NCBI RefSeq assembly: GCF_905475345.1
Contig: NC_066586.1
Location: forward strand, 15,287,900-15,351,899
Length of the DNA stretch: 64,000 nt
From: Vespula vulgaris
Taxonomy: Eukaryota > Arthropoda > Insecta > Hymenoptera > Vespidae
Direction: 5' to 3'
In this document: positions 1 through 12,995 of the stretch, piece by piece
Position numbering within the stretch: position 1 is the stretch's first letter
Layout of the letters: each line of letters starts with the position of its first letter
The notes under the pieces: model-generated
Told to the model about the DNA's origin: nothing
The model's database searches: none
Seen by the model: the letters and a program-made list of their open reading frames with translations, nothing else
Translations under genes and position numbers: made by a program

Positions 1-1118
1 AACGAAGGTAAACAGAGGTAAGTTTATGTAGAATTAATAATCACTGTCATGATTGTTAACATATTAAGAAAATAATAATAAATCTTGTATAATATTTTAA
101 TTACATCTTTTATCTGTTTACCGTAATTGTGTGTTTAAAATTATAAATGCATCAATATATACAAAACTGATAAAGGCGTGAATTTAAAAAATTCTTAACA
201 CACTATTATGGAATAAATAAAACTATGTAAATATTATTTAACTATTATGTAAAAGTTATTTTTTGTTTTTCCGTAATATAATAAAATAATATGATGCAAA
301 AAAAGAGCAGTAAAATTTTTCTTGTATAAAATATTATGTCTCGAGAGAGAGAGAGAGGGCGGGAGAGAAAGAGAGGGAGGGAGGGAGAGAAAGAGAGAAA
401 ATGAGAAAAGATTTAAATGTAAAATATTAAATATGTTATTTTTTCTTATCATGTTACATATCTTACACGGGTTTTATTTATATAATTTTTATTAATATTT
501 TATACATTATACGCATGTTATATTACAATTATTTTATTTATTTAAACTGATACGCTATTACTAAAAAGCAATAATGTAAACTAAGTGAAATTTTTAAATA
601 AGAATACATCATTGCTGCCAACTATATCTTTTCGTTAAATGGATGACACTAGTCTAACAATTAGTTTTATAAAAGAATTCTAATTATTTTGAAATTTCAT
701 TTCATAGGGTTCCTATAGACTATCTTTTATTTTTTGAAATGTAAACTTTTGTTTCATTTAAAAGTGAAAAACTTTATATAAAATAAAAGTACATTATAAT
801 TCTATATCATTAATTAGGTTGGTATCTCTTCTAAATAATTCAGATTGCTACCTTATACTAACTTATTTCATCTTGTGATTAAATTGATATGATGTTTCTT
901 ATATTTGTAATGACATGTCTTTTTTTATCTTAAAGTTATAATACAGTAAAAGATAACAATGCCATACATTTTCGTTCATAAGAATTGTGGATATCCACAT
1001 CTATCCACAACACATTTCAATTGGTTGTTTTTGTGTATATAGTTAATGTTATCAGTTAGATGACTAATAATTTATTAGAAATCGATAAATAATAAAATAT
1101 TTTACAGTATTATTCAAG
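1..1118. other. AT-rich upstream region of FAN1
   Basis: No coding exon is supported here. The stretch is AT-rich, with a GA-rich low-complexity tract at about 343-400. The stretch just before the FAN1 start (about 900-1118) should hold its promoter and 5' UTR, but I see no clear TATA box. The first bases could belong to the end of another gene; nothing in the window decides this. Confidence 0.5.
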
Positions 1119-3097
1119 ATGTCTATCCAAACAAGTCTTGATCAATTTTTTAAACAAAAATTAAAAAATACTCGAAAAGTTAAATCACAAAATCTTGTTG
1201 GTTTGAAAGAACTTAAAAGATTAAAAAAGGTAAATATATATAAAATATTGTATTTTATATAAAAACGTTTTATTTTGAGATATTTTATTTCATATTTGAT
1301 TTCGAATTCTTTTAGCAATCTAAGAACGTAAAATCACATGTAAGATCTAGAAAAAATAATGAAAGAAAACATTTTTCGTCAATTAATACATCATCGTTTT
1401 ATACTAATAAATCAATCGACAATACACAAATAGCAGATACAGGTACTCATTTTATGGTAGGTATGAATACAGCTTATGTATCAGAAGACCTACTAGATAA
1501 TAAAACTGATATATCATCAGATTGCTCTATAATATATGAAAAAATATGTACATCAAATAATAAAATATCACCTGATAAAAAAGAAGCAACAGAGTATGAA
1601 AATCAAATAATAAAAGATTCTGAAAAAACTTGTATCAATAGTCAACTACAAAGTTTTAAGGAACAAGTATCGTCTAATCATAATGATAATGAACTTATAA
1701 TGCCATTTAAATCACTTGAAGAAGAAAGTAATAGAAGGCTTTTTATAGAAGATTCCAAGATATTGGATATTGAACATAAGCATATAAGTAAAGGAAAATA
1801 TAGCATTTCTTCAGTACATAACAGTCCTGTAAAAAGTGTATTAAACTCTCCTAAGCAAAGAAATCTAACTTTCATTCCAAAGAAAAGTTCAACCAAAGAA
1901 GTTGTGTCATATAATTCAAAAATTCCAAAGAATTCAACTCTTTATTTTCGACAAATAGTAGATAAAGAACTTACACATATTGCAATAGAAAATATGAATC
2001 TTGTAAAAGAAGGTGTAATTGTGGCTAATAATTTTGATCTTCAGAAGATATATGCTAGTAATTCATTTACATTTAAATACAATCGTGTAGATACAAGAAC
2101 ATCTGAAAAATATGAATATAATGATGTGATTATACCAACAGAAACATATGCAGCACTTTTATTTATGATAGTAGTGAATGTTTTTTCAAATCCTATAAAT
2201 TGTGGCTATTTTGATAAGGATGAAACAGATTTTATTTTTTCTATGTTTACACTTTCTGTACAAGCTCAAATGTTATTTGCACGTATCTTAAAAAGAAAAT
2301 ATTCATGGCATAGAGTAACACATTTAAAATATAAAAATTTAGCTGATGATTTAATGCCAATTTACAAAGAACTTGTATCAAAGTCATTTTTTACATCTGA
2401 CATTGAAAGTGAAGAAATATCTACTTCCTTTACAATGCTTCAAGCTGATGAAATTCGTACAATTTGTAAAGATTTTAAATTAAATTATAATAATAAAGAA
2501 AAATCGATAAAGAAACTATTAGATATAGCAGCAAAAAAACCTCTTTTTCCTGGCATGAAAAGCTCTGGTGATAGATTAAAGTCATTGGTATCAAATAAGT
2601 TGGGATATTGTATACGTTTAAATCAAAAGGCAAAAGATACTTTTGATAAGGTATTAACATTATTAATACCTAATCAAGACCCTCAAGAAACTTTATCAGA
2701 TACATATAATAAATTAATACAGATTGATCTTAAAAAGATGTTTTTTCCTACATTTTCTGATAAAAGATACCCTATTTTTAGCAACAAAAATCAATTACTT
2801 CGGTAAGTAGTCAAGTTTATTTTTTATATAAATCTAAAAATTTTTGTTTCCTTTTAATTGTATATTTTTTAAACACTTTAAATGTAAATTATGTTTAATT
2901 AGTTGTATATATTTGTATATAGATATATTGAAGCAAAACATAAACTGACTGGTATATTAAATGCCATTGAAAAAAAACAATGGGAAACTGTAAAAGAAAT
3001 TGGGAAGTTAGCTTATGATCAATGGCTAATTATTATGGAAAATGAATGCACAAGGTAAATATAAATATTAAAAAAAATGATTCATTTATAATGCATC

Positions 3098-3146
<49 letters not shown>

Positions 3147-4821
3147 TTATTTATATTTATATTAATAAAGTAGTATTAAAGTTTATGCATATAATACAGT
3201 ATATAATTTAACTTTGTTTCATTTTACAGTTTAGAAGATTATGTGCTTCCTTCGCATATATCTCATTTTATGCCAGGTCGTTTATGGCTGAAAATATTAT
3301 CTAAAAGTATAGATGCATTTAAAAAAGTAAAAGAGACATTACCATTTGCCATTGAAATTTTACATAAATTAATAAATCAAAATTTGTATATGCAAAGAAA
3401 AAAAGAAGCTTGGTATGCTGAATTAGCATTGATTGAAATGTATCATAATAGAAATTTAGAAGCCAGTGCAAAAATAACACTAGAGTCATTGAAAATTGAG
3501 AATTTATCCGAAGTTGGTACTGCAGAACTTTTGGAAAGAGCAAAAAAACTTGTTAAAAGAAAAACTGGCATAAGTAACACTACGTTGACAAATATTAAGA
3601 TCACATTAAAATTCATGGAAAGCAATTTCACAAGTTCAATATTAAATACAACAGTGGAAGCTACTTTAATGAAAGGGTAAGTTACAATCAATTTAAATGT
3701 ATATATAGAACATGAATATATTGGAAATAGATTATATATTTATATTATAGAAAACTATATATTTATTTATAGAAATTTTGGAACTAGTAATATAAAGAGC
3801 AAATGGTGTATTGGCAATAGTACAGATGATAAATCCTATGGTTCAGTTGAAAATGTTGCATTGAACTTTTATTATAATCAAGGTTTTAATTGTGGAATAC
3901 ATTGCGAAGGTGCTCTACCAGTTACTTTATTTTTTGCATTATTTTGGGAAGAACTATTTAATATTGATATTCCTGGAACTTTTGTGACATTATATCAAAC
4001 AGCTCCTCTAGATTTATTTACTAAAGATTTTTATAAGAACAGAAAAGAAACGATTGATATGAGACTTAAGTTATTACGCAGTTTTGATTTAGAAACTTTT
4101 TGTAGTTTAGTGGAAAATAACTTTATATCGAACAGTCACTTTGAATCCATGATGCATGTTAAAATGTTTACAAGTAATAATATTAAAGTAAGTAGTAAAT
4201 CATTACGTATATCATAGTTAATAAATTAAATAATTGAAGTAGATTAAATGAGATAATATAATTTTATAATTACAGGAAATCGTATATTGTTTAGGGATTG
4301 AGAATGTTATAAAAATTTGTGAACGACTTATTCATAATTATAGCTTATGGAAAGCTGGTTTTCCTGATTTGATCGTATGGAATTCAAATAATAAAAGTGT
4401 AATTTGTAATTATATTTGTATATTTTAAATAGTAACAATCAATGGATAATTTGTATTATATTTCATGAAATAATTTTTGTTTTTTTATTAGTGTAAGATC
4501 ATTGAAGTCAAAGGACCTGGTGATAAGCTTTCAGTGAAGCAAACGTTATGGTTACAATACTTATATCAAATGGGAGTAAATGTGGAAGTTTGTCTAGTAA
4601 AAGGTAAATCATTTTTATATTCATATAATTTGTTTATTTTTTCTATTTGTAAACTTGAGATAAATTATATTGTAAAATTTATGGCTCCAATGCTTCCGTT
4701 ACGGTGATTGTACAAGGACCTTCAAAATGATATCTTTAAAACAGAAAAATTATTTCTATTGTGCATTACAATAATTTTAATTTTTTTCTCTGTAGATAAT
4801 GGGAAAATCAAAATGTCATAG
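1119..4821 (+). CDS. FAN1: FAN1, Fanconi-associated structure-specific nuclease (8 exons, 950 aa)
   Basis: FAN1 is a 5'-flap endonuclease/exonuclease that works in DNA interstrand-crosslink repair in the nucleus. Coding exons: 1119-1229, 1316-2802, 2923-3054, 3230-3676, 3773-4187, 4276-4398, 4492-4603, 4796-4821. All junctions are GT-AG and in phase. A SAP-like DNA-binding segment lies near residues 399-435. TPR-like helices follow, then the C-terminal VRR-NUC domain. Its metal-site residues are visible: Glu771 in GIHCEG, Asp895 in PDLIVWN, and Glu910/Lys912 in IEVKG. Residues 4-11, QTSLDQFF, match a canonical PCNA-binding PIP box. I see no N-terminal UBZ zinc finger (no CxxC...HxxxC), unlike vertebrate FAN1. 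The start is the first ATG and gives the PIP box at the extreme N-terminus. The last coding exon is only 26 nt. Family assignment is secure; the exact N-terminus is likely. Confidence 0.93.
3103..3142. repeat. (AT)n microsatellite in FAN1 intron 3
   Basis: About 20 uninterrupted AT dinucleotides between coding exons ending 3054 and starting 3230. Confidence 0.9.
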
Positions 4822-6020
4822 AAACAATGTAAAATACTCTCATAGAAGTAATTGTGATTTTAAAAAGAAATATGCTACAAAACAATGCAATATGCAACTT
4901 ACTGAAATTGCCTTGTAGCTGGAGTCATTTCAATATTAAATTCGGCAACTGGTACTCCACGATTTGCTACTTGTGGTGCAAACATTGCAGCTGGGTATAC
5001 AATAGAAGATGTACCAATTACTAAACATACATCGCATGTTTCAACAATTTCATCTGTAGATAATTTTAATAAAGACCAAATCATTTTATTTCATTCATTA
5101 ATATATATTTTATAAACTTAATTAAGATAATATATAAATTTATATAAAAATATATATTCTATTACCAAAATTATATTTTTATGTCGAATGATTTAGTATG
5201 TAATATTTTTTCTTATATCACAACTATACATATTACTTACAAGCTTTACTAAGTACAGATTCATCAAGATTTTCACCAAACCATACAATGTCAGGCCTAA
5301 GCAAACTATTGCAATTTACATTCTCACATCTAGGAAGTTCTTCGATTGGAATAGTAGAAGATGTAATATTTGGATCTGGTGCTCTATTATATAAGATGAT
5401 ATAGTAAAATATATAAAATATAAATTATAGTTTTTACACTAATATATATAGAAAATAATTTTACCCTTTTCCATCTAATGCAGCGCAAATTGGAATATTT
5501 TCATTAATGCTTATATTGTAACATTTTGTGCAACGTGTTCTATAAAGCGAACCATGAAGCTCCAATATATCTTCTGTTCCTGCTTTTTGATGTAGACCGT
5601 CAATATTCTGAGTTATTACTGTTACCTTTTTACCATCTTTTACAAAACGTTTTTGAAATGCTGCTATTGCTTCATGGGCCTCTCAATTTAAATTAAAATG
5701 GAAAATGTAAAATGAAAAGATTCAAATCAATGATATTATCTAAATGAAAAGCATACAAAATAAATTATAAACATAAATACCTTATTAGGTTTGACCTCGC
5801 TTACTAATCTTCTTCGATATTCATAGAATTCCCAAACTAATGATGGATTTGCAGCAAAAGCTTCTGGTGTTGCCAGGCTTTGTGCCTGATATTTTCTCCA
5901 ATATCCACCTGCACCTCTAAATGTCGGTACACCAGATTCGGCTGAAATACCACTTCCAGTTAAAATCAGTACATTTTTACTATTCGAAAGAATTTCACGA
6001 AATGATTTCATGACGTTCAT
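4679..6020 (-). CDS. SIRT5: SIRT5, NAD-dependent protein deacylase (5 exons, 267 aa)
   Basis: This sirtuin removes succinyl, malonyl and glutaryl groups from lysines, usually in mitochondria. Exons, in transcript order: 6020-5781, 5679-5465, 5383-5241, 5053-4903, 4733-4679. The Rossmann motif GSGISAESGVPTFRGAGG is at residues 22-39. The SIRT5-specific substrate pair is Tyr68 and Arg71 (in YEYRRR; human Tyr102/Arg105). QNIDGLH precedes catalytic His122, and zinc ligands include Cys130/Cys133 and Cys171/Cys176. GTSSIVYPAAMFAPQ is the C-terminal NAD-binding part. The protein ends HFEGPCTITVTEALEP, colinear with vertebrate SIRT5. The start at 6020 (MNVMKSF) leaves almost no presequence, so mitochondrial import is not evident; an upstream 5' exon is possible. 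The last exon lies inside the final FAN1 intron on the other strand. Confidence 0.93.
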
Positions 6021-7112
6021 CGTACACACTTATTGAAAATTTTATATATTTTTTTGTCCATTCACGATCAGCTGATTATGACGTAAGTTACGATTAAGGC
6101 TCACCTTTGGTTTTATAATGGTTTACGCAAACAATGAGTACAGGCGTAATTTTTCAACGATTTTGATCAACAGTCTTATTTTAAAAGTAAAGGTTTCAGC
6201 GATTACGTGACTTTTTCGAATTTTTAAATTTATTTTCTTCGAAAAACATTGTGTCAAAAAATGATGTTCTTTCGAGAATAGTTTATGTATAAAAATAAAA
6301 CTTTTTCAAAAATTCGAAATGGTCATGTCCTCGCTTAAATTTTCATCTTTAAAATGATACCTTTTTCATAAAAATCATTCAAGAATTACGTCCTCAATCG
6401 ATGTTAACATAAATTGTTTTCAACATTTTTCATAAAAAAGGTTTCTTATAGTGGCGCCTCACGAACTCTGTGGCAAAAGAGACGAAGCTCATATCCCAAC
6501 TACCGATTATATACAACATATAATAGATTATATATAAACGCTGAAAGGTGTATATATTTCCGTAACGTAATTATCTATTTCAAACACAAGGAAACTTATA
6601 GAAAGCCTCACTAACTTTTTCAAGTATTATAAATAATTTTATGTGACTGATGATTCTTTGATAAAAAATAAGCAAATACGTATACAATCGTTTATGCCAA
6701 TGAGTCTTAAGAATTTCACAGTTATTTAAACAATGTATAATGTACACGGAGTCCAATGAACTAATATATAAACAATAATACATTTGCTTAAACATTACAC
6801 GGCTCGTAAATATAAAATAATTTTTATTTAATATTTCAATATAGTTAAATATTGAACGCGAAATTGTTGCCTTCATTTAATATCAACAAAAACGGATTGG
6901 ACTGATTTTGACGGTTGGTGAAATATTTTTTAAGAGAAATGAATAATTAATCTCGAATAATTGTTACGATTATAATATAGCTATAAGTCTAAATAAATAG
7001 AAATGACTGTTTATTTATTGTTAAATATACGGAAGATATAAGAAATGATGTTGAATGTACATGTTTAGTTAGATTAGAATTCGATTGAAAAGATTTTGGA
7101 AAAGATTGAAAT
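6021..7112. other. Intergenic DNA between SIRT5 and the tandem array
   Basis: No supported gene. The part next to 6020 should contain the SIRT5 promoter. Short open frames on both strands lack splice context and family similarity. AT-rich, without clear repeats until the first array module at 7113. Confidence 0.5.
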
Positions 7113-7689
7113 ATGCAGCCATTCGCCCGGTAGTACTTGCATTACATAATTTAGGTTTGGATTTTAATATATTGCAAGTACTGCCAACCCAGGTCACACC
7201 GCGTGGAGGTTGCTGCATCTGGAGACCCGCGGACTAACGGTGACTCTACTTTTTACTACTACACTACTATCAAGAAAGCAAAGCAACGGGGCGATCTCCA
7301 CTCCCGACGAATTCAAGCCTCCAAACGCTAAAATTGCAGCCCCATGCGTCTCCGCATTTGGGAACCGACTTACGCATAGCTCAACTATCCAACATCGGAA
7401 GCTTCGATCACCACTTCAGCACAACCGGTCGTGCTTTCGCGACAAACGCCGGAACCCAAAATTGAATCCTACCGCACTCACAGATACTTACGCGAGTATT
7501 CCGGAAACACTCACGCGAATATGTTGAATACGTTGGATCCAATTTTGGACTTAATCGCGCCCGAGAACACCAACGCCTATGCCAGCCGACGTAAGCGAGT
7601 GTCCTTCTATCTTGCCCGAACGGGAGAAAAGAAATCTTTCTACGCCTGAGGTAGAAAAATTCTTTAAACGCCCGTATAAAAATCTAAGT
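7113..7689 (+). repeat. Array unit 0 (most diverged, truncated)
   Basis: This has the foldback head and GGAGGTTGCTGCATCTGG block. Its body is strongly diverged and lacks the AT-rich and GC-rich thirds. The central palindrome is present as AGCACAACCGGTCGTGCT (7418-7435), with outer bases changed in both arms relative to the other units. Confidence 0.75.
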
Positions 7690-8830
7690 CCCTCGATTGT
7701 CCTTGGGTGACGCAACGATTGCTGCACCTGGAAATAAACGGACTAACGAGGATTCTATTCTAAAATCCACGAACCGAGATGCTTTTCTGCTTCAGGAGCT
7801 TCGAGCTTCTCAGCAAACTGGAGATGTATAAAACCCCGCTTACAGATTGCTCCACCGTCCACACCGTCGGCTTCAGACATCTCGAGACACGACCGGTCGT
7901 GTCTATATTTCGATTTCAAAATCAAAACGTAGTCCTCGGCAGGACTTAATCTCGCGTCCGCGAACACCCACGCGCGTGCCGGCCGTCACGCGCGTGAGTG
8001 TTTTCCCTATCATTCGCGTACGGAAGCAAGGAGACATACCCTTCCTGCATATAACAAAAGTTATATGCAGAGAGGTTCCATTAACTTCCGTGTAAAAGTC
8101 CCACGATGATTGGTTCCTCGATTACCTAATCTGAAATTGACAAAGGATAAAGCAAGAGATGAATATAAAAGCAAAAATTAAATAGGTAACATAAACTAAT
8201 TATTAAAGCAAAAATTAAATATAAAAGCAAAAATGAAACAGGTAACATAAACTAAATATAAAAGCAAAAATTAAATATAAAAGCAAAAATTAAACAGGTA
8301 ACATAAACTAAATATAAAAGCAAAAATTAAATATAAAAGCAAAAATTAAAAAGATTAGAAAACTTAAATATAAGAGTAAAAATTATATACAAAAAGACAT
8401 TTAATTCAAAAATTTCTCTGTAAAAATTTAATTCCATGATGATCGATCCCTGGATGATCCCTCGCTCGATGATCGCTCCCTCGATGATCTAACCTGAAAC
8501 AGAAAAAGAGTTAAAAAATGATTAGAAAAATATAAATAGAAAAGAGTAAAAGAAAAGAAGAAATGAAGAAGAGAAGAAGTGAAAAAGAGTATTTGCGTAT
8601 GTTCGCGAGAGAAAAATAGAATTCTGAACGATTGATATGCATCTCGAAGATCGTTTTATTCGAGGAAAATCAGAGTACCATAATTGAGTTTGATTTTTCC
8701 TTAGTGAAAGAACGAAACCCGCCTAAGGCCCACACCCGAGGGCCCCTCCCAAGGGTCCCACCCGAAAGAAGACAGAGTAATTAATCAACGATTTAATCAA
8801 TAATTTAACATAATTTGTTTAAACTGTAAT
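7690..8830 (+). repeat. Array unit 1 (type A, head missing)
   Basis: Begins abruptly at a diverged GATTGCTGCACCTGG block without the foldback head, then follows the standard unit. Palindrome at 7886-7903, type A tail near 8030-8075, AT-rich subrepeats 8160-8390, GC-rich block about 8725-8765. Confidence 0.8.
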
Positions 8831-8864
8831 ATGCAGCCATTTGCCCGGTAATGCTTGCGTTATA

Positions 8865-8918
<54 letters not shown>

Positions 8919-10340
8919 TAATTTAGTTATAGATTGTAGATATAATTTAGACATAGATTTCAATATTTCGCAAGTATTACCGACCCAGGTCCCACCACTT
9001 GGAGGTTGCTGCATCTGGGGACCCACGGGCTAACGGGGATTCTAATCTAAAATCCACGATCCGAGATGCCTTTCCGCTTCGGGAGCTTCGAGCTTCTCAG
9101 CAAACTGGAGATGTATAAAACCCCGCTTACAGAATGCTCCACCGTCCACACCGTCGGCTTCAGACATCTCGAGACACGACCGGTCGTGTCTATTTCGCTA
9201 TTTCAAAGAACAAAACGAAGTCCTCGGTAGGACTAAATCTCGCGATCGCGAACACCCACGCGCGTGCCGGCCGTCACGCGCGTGAGTGTTTTCCCTATCA
9301 TTCGCGTACGGAAGCAAGGAGTCATACCCTTTCTGCTATATAATTCCTATATAATAGAGATTATATGCGAAGAGGTTCCTTTAACTTCCGTGTAAAGATC
9401 CCACGATGATAGGTCCAGCGACAATCTAACTTGAAACAGAAAAAGGATAATAGATTATGAGTAAAATATGAATAAGAATTAAAAAGATAACACAAATTAA
9501 ATATAAAAGCAAAAATTCAAAAGATAACAAGAATTAAATATAAAATCAAAAATTAAAAAGGTAAAAAAAATTAAATATAAAAGCAAAAATTAAAAAGGTA
9601 ATAAAAATTGAATATAAGGGCAAAAATTAAATGCAATATTATATGCAAAGACATTTATATTCAAAAACTTCCGTGTAAAAATTTAATTTCACGATGTTCG
9701 ATCCCTCGATAATCGCTCGCTTGATGATCGCTCCCTCGATGATGTAACCTGAAACAGAAAAAGAGTAAAAAAAAAAAAGAAAGAAAGAGGAGACAAAAAT
9801 AAAAAGAGGAAAGGAAAAGAAACGAAGTACAGAAAAATAGAAAAAGAAACGAGGAGTATTTGCGCAAGTGAACGTGAGAAAAATGGAATTTCGAACGATG
9901 GATGTACATTTCGAAGATCGATTCACGCGACGAAAATCAGAATACCATAATTGAATTCGACTTGTCCTCAGTGAAAGAACGAAACCCGCCTAAGGCCCAC
10001 ACCCGAGGGCCCCTCCCAAGGGTCCCACCCGAAACTAATGATTAATAAAGTTAATAAAAGTGGTTCATATAGAAAATTAAAATATATAATTAATGTAATT
10101 ATCAAAAGTATACAATTAATAAAAGTATATAAGTAATAAAATTGAATAAGGATAAATACGATAATGATAACTAACATAAGTGCGACGGAAAAGCTTTCTG
10201 TGCGTTCTGTTAGAAAATTATTCAAAAATTTTGTTATATTCAAATTTATCTATCTGTGGAAATATAACTAACAATTTAAAATGTAATCAATTTAACGTTT
10301 AATTGAACTTAGATGAAAGATATTGTAAAAATATAGAAAT
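8831..10340 (+). repeat. Array unit 2 (type B, 1510 bp)
   Basis: The head has a long (AT)n loop (about 8868-8912). Palindrome at 9173-9190. Type B tail near 9320-9370, followed by a B-specific second half with a GA/A-rich tract at 9770-9850. Near-identical to unit 6 at +5,361 bp. Confidence 0.88.
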
Positions 10341-11599
10341 ATGCAGCCATTCGCTCGGTAATACTTGCGTATTAACATTAAATGTTTATTTAGTTACAGA
10401 TATTTAATATAATTAAGACCTATATTTCGATATTTCGCAAGTACTACCGACCCAGGTCCCACCACTTGGAGGTTGCTGCATCTGGGGACCCACGGGCTAA
10501 CGGGGATTCTAATCTAAAATCCACGATCCGAGATGCCTTTCCGCTTCGGGAGCTTCGAGCTTCTCAGCAAACTGGAGATGTATAAAACCCCGCTTACAGA
10601 ATGCTCCACCGTCCACACCGTCGGCTTCAGACATCTCGAGACACGACCGGTCGTGTCTATTTCGCTATTTCAAAGAACAAAACGAAGTCCTCGGTAGGAC
10701 TAAATCTCGCGATCGCGAACACCCACGCGCGTGCCGGCCGTCACGCGCGTGAGTGTTTTCCCTATCATTCGCGTACGGAAGCAAGGAGACATACCCTTCC
10801 TGCATATAACAAAAGTTATATGGAGAGAGGTTCCATTAACTTCCGTGTAAAAATCCCACGATGATTGGTTCCTCGATTACCTAATCTGAAACTGACAAAG
10901 AATAAAACAAGAGATGAATATAAAAGCAAAAATTAAATATAACAAAAATTAAATATAAAAGCAAAAATGAAACAGGTAACATAAACTAAATATAAAAGCA
11001 AAAATTAGATATAACAAAAATTAAATATAAAAGCAAAAATTAAATATAAAAGCAAAAATTAAACAGGTAACATAAACTAAATATAAAAGCAAAAATTAAA
11101 TATAAAAGCAAAAATTAAAAAGATTAGAAAACTTAAATATAAGAGTAAACATTATATACAAAAAGACATTTAATTCAAAAATTTCTCTGTAAAAATTTAA
11201 TTCCATGATGATCGATCCCTGGATGATCCCTCGCTCGATGATCGCTCCCTCGATGATCTAACCTGAAACAGAAAAAGAGTTAAAAAATGATTAGAAAAAT
11301 ATAAATAGAAAAGAGTAAAAGAAAAGAAGAAATGAAGAAGAGAAGAAGTGAAAAAGAGTATTTGCGTATGTTCGCGAGAGAAAAATAGAATTCTGAACGA
11401 TTGATATGCATCTCGAAGATCGTTTTATTCGAGGAAAATCAGAGTACCATAATTGAGTTTGATTTTTCCTTAGTGAAAGAACGAAACCCGCCTAAGGCCC
11501 ACACCCGAGGGCCCCTCCCAAGGGTCCCACCCGAAAGAAGACAGAGTAATTAATCAACGATTTAATCAATAATTTAACATAATTTGTTTAAACTGTAAT
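10341..11599 (+). repeat. Array unit 3 (type A, 1259 bp)
   Basis: The head has a non-microsatellite loop and the variant CGCTCGGTAATACTTGCG. Palindrome at 10640-10657, type A tail. Matches unit 7 at +5,361 bp through its first half. Confidence 0.88.
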
Positions 11600-11633
11600 A
11601 TGCAGCCATTCGCCCGGTAATGCTTGCGTTATA

Positions 11634-11687
<54 letters not shown>

Positions 11688-11783
11688 TAATTTAGTTATA
11701 GATTGTAGATATAATTTAGACATATATTTCAATATTTCGCAAGTATTACCGACCCAGGTCCGACCACTTGGAGGTTGCTGCAT
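11600..11783 (+). repeat. Foldback head module (example from unit 4)
   Basis: Imperfect inverted repeat. The outer arms are ATGCAGCC and GGTTGCTGCAT. The inner arms are GGTAATGCTTGCG (11616-11628) and CGCAAGTATTACC (11738-11750), pairing 12 of 13. An (AT)n loop lies between them. A nested pair, GGTC...GACC, encloses the GGAGGTTGCTGCAT block. The module heads almost every unit and recurs singly at 29855-29957 and 30925-31060 in the opposite orientation. Confidence 0.75.
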
Positions 11784-12901
11784 CTGGGGACCCACGGGCT
11801 AACGGGGATTCTAATCTAAAATCCACGATCCGAGATGCCTTTCCGCTTCGGGAGCTTCGAGCTTCTCAGCAAACTGGAGATGTATAAAACCCCGCTTACA
11901 GAATGCTCCACCGTCCACACCGTCGGCTTCAGACATCTCGAGACACGACCGGTCGTGTCTATTTCGCTATTTCAAAGAACAAAACGAAGTCCTCGGTAGG
12001 ACTAAATCTCGCGATCGCGAACACCCACGCGCGTGCCGGCCGTCACGCGCGTGAGTGTTTTCCCTATCATTCGCGTACGGAAGCAAGGAGACATACCCTT
12101 CCTGCATATAACAAAAGTTATATGCAGAGAGGTTCCATTAACTTCCGTGTAAAAATCCCACGATGATTGGTTCCTCGATTACCTAATCTGAAACTGACAA
12201 AGAATAAAACAAGAGATGAATATAAAAGCAAAAATTAAATATAACAAAAATTAAATATAAAAGCAAAAATGAAACAGGTAACATAAACTAAATATAAAAG
12301 CAAAAATTAGATATAACAAAAATTAAATATAAAAGCAAAAATTAAATATAAAAGCAAAAATTAAACAGGTAACATAAACTAAATATAAAAGCAAAAATTA
12401 AATATAAAAGCAAAAATTAAAAAGATTAGAAAACTTAAATATAAGAGTAAACATTATATACAAAAAGACATTTAATTCAAAAATTTCTCTGTAAAAATTT
12501 AATTCCATGATGATCGATCCCTGGATGATCCCTCGCTCGATGATCGCTCCCTCGATGATCTAACCTGAAACAGAAAAAGAGTTAAAAAATGATTAGAAAA
12601 ATATAAATAGAAAAGAGTAAAAGAAAAGAAGAAATGAAGAAGAGAAGAAGTGAAAAAGAGTATTTGCGTATGTTCGCGAGAGAAAAATAGAATTCTGAAC
12701 GATTGATATGCATCTCGAAGATCGTTTTATTCGAGGAAAATCAGAGTACCATAATTGAGTTTGATTTTTCCTTAGTGAAAGAACGAAACCCGCCTAAGGC
12801 CCACACCCGAGGGCCCCTCCCAAGGGTCCCACCCGAAAGAAGACAGAGTAATTAATCAACGATTTAATCAATAATTTAACATAATTTGTTTAAACTGTAA
12901 T
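11600..12901 (+). repeat. Array unit 4 (type A, 1302 bp)
   Basis: Reference type A unit. Head stem arms at 11616-11628 and 11738-11750, TATAAAA at 11883-11889, palindrome at 11942-11959. Nearly identical to unit 5 apart from (AT)n length. Confidence 0.9.
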
Positions 12902-12935
12902 ATGCAGCCATTCGCCCGGTAATGCTTGCGTTATA

Positions 12936-12995
<60 letters not shown>

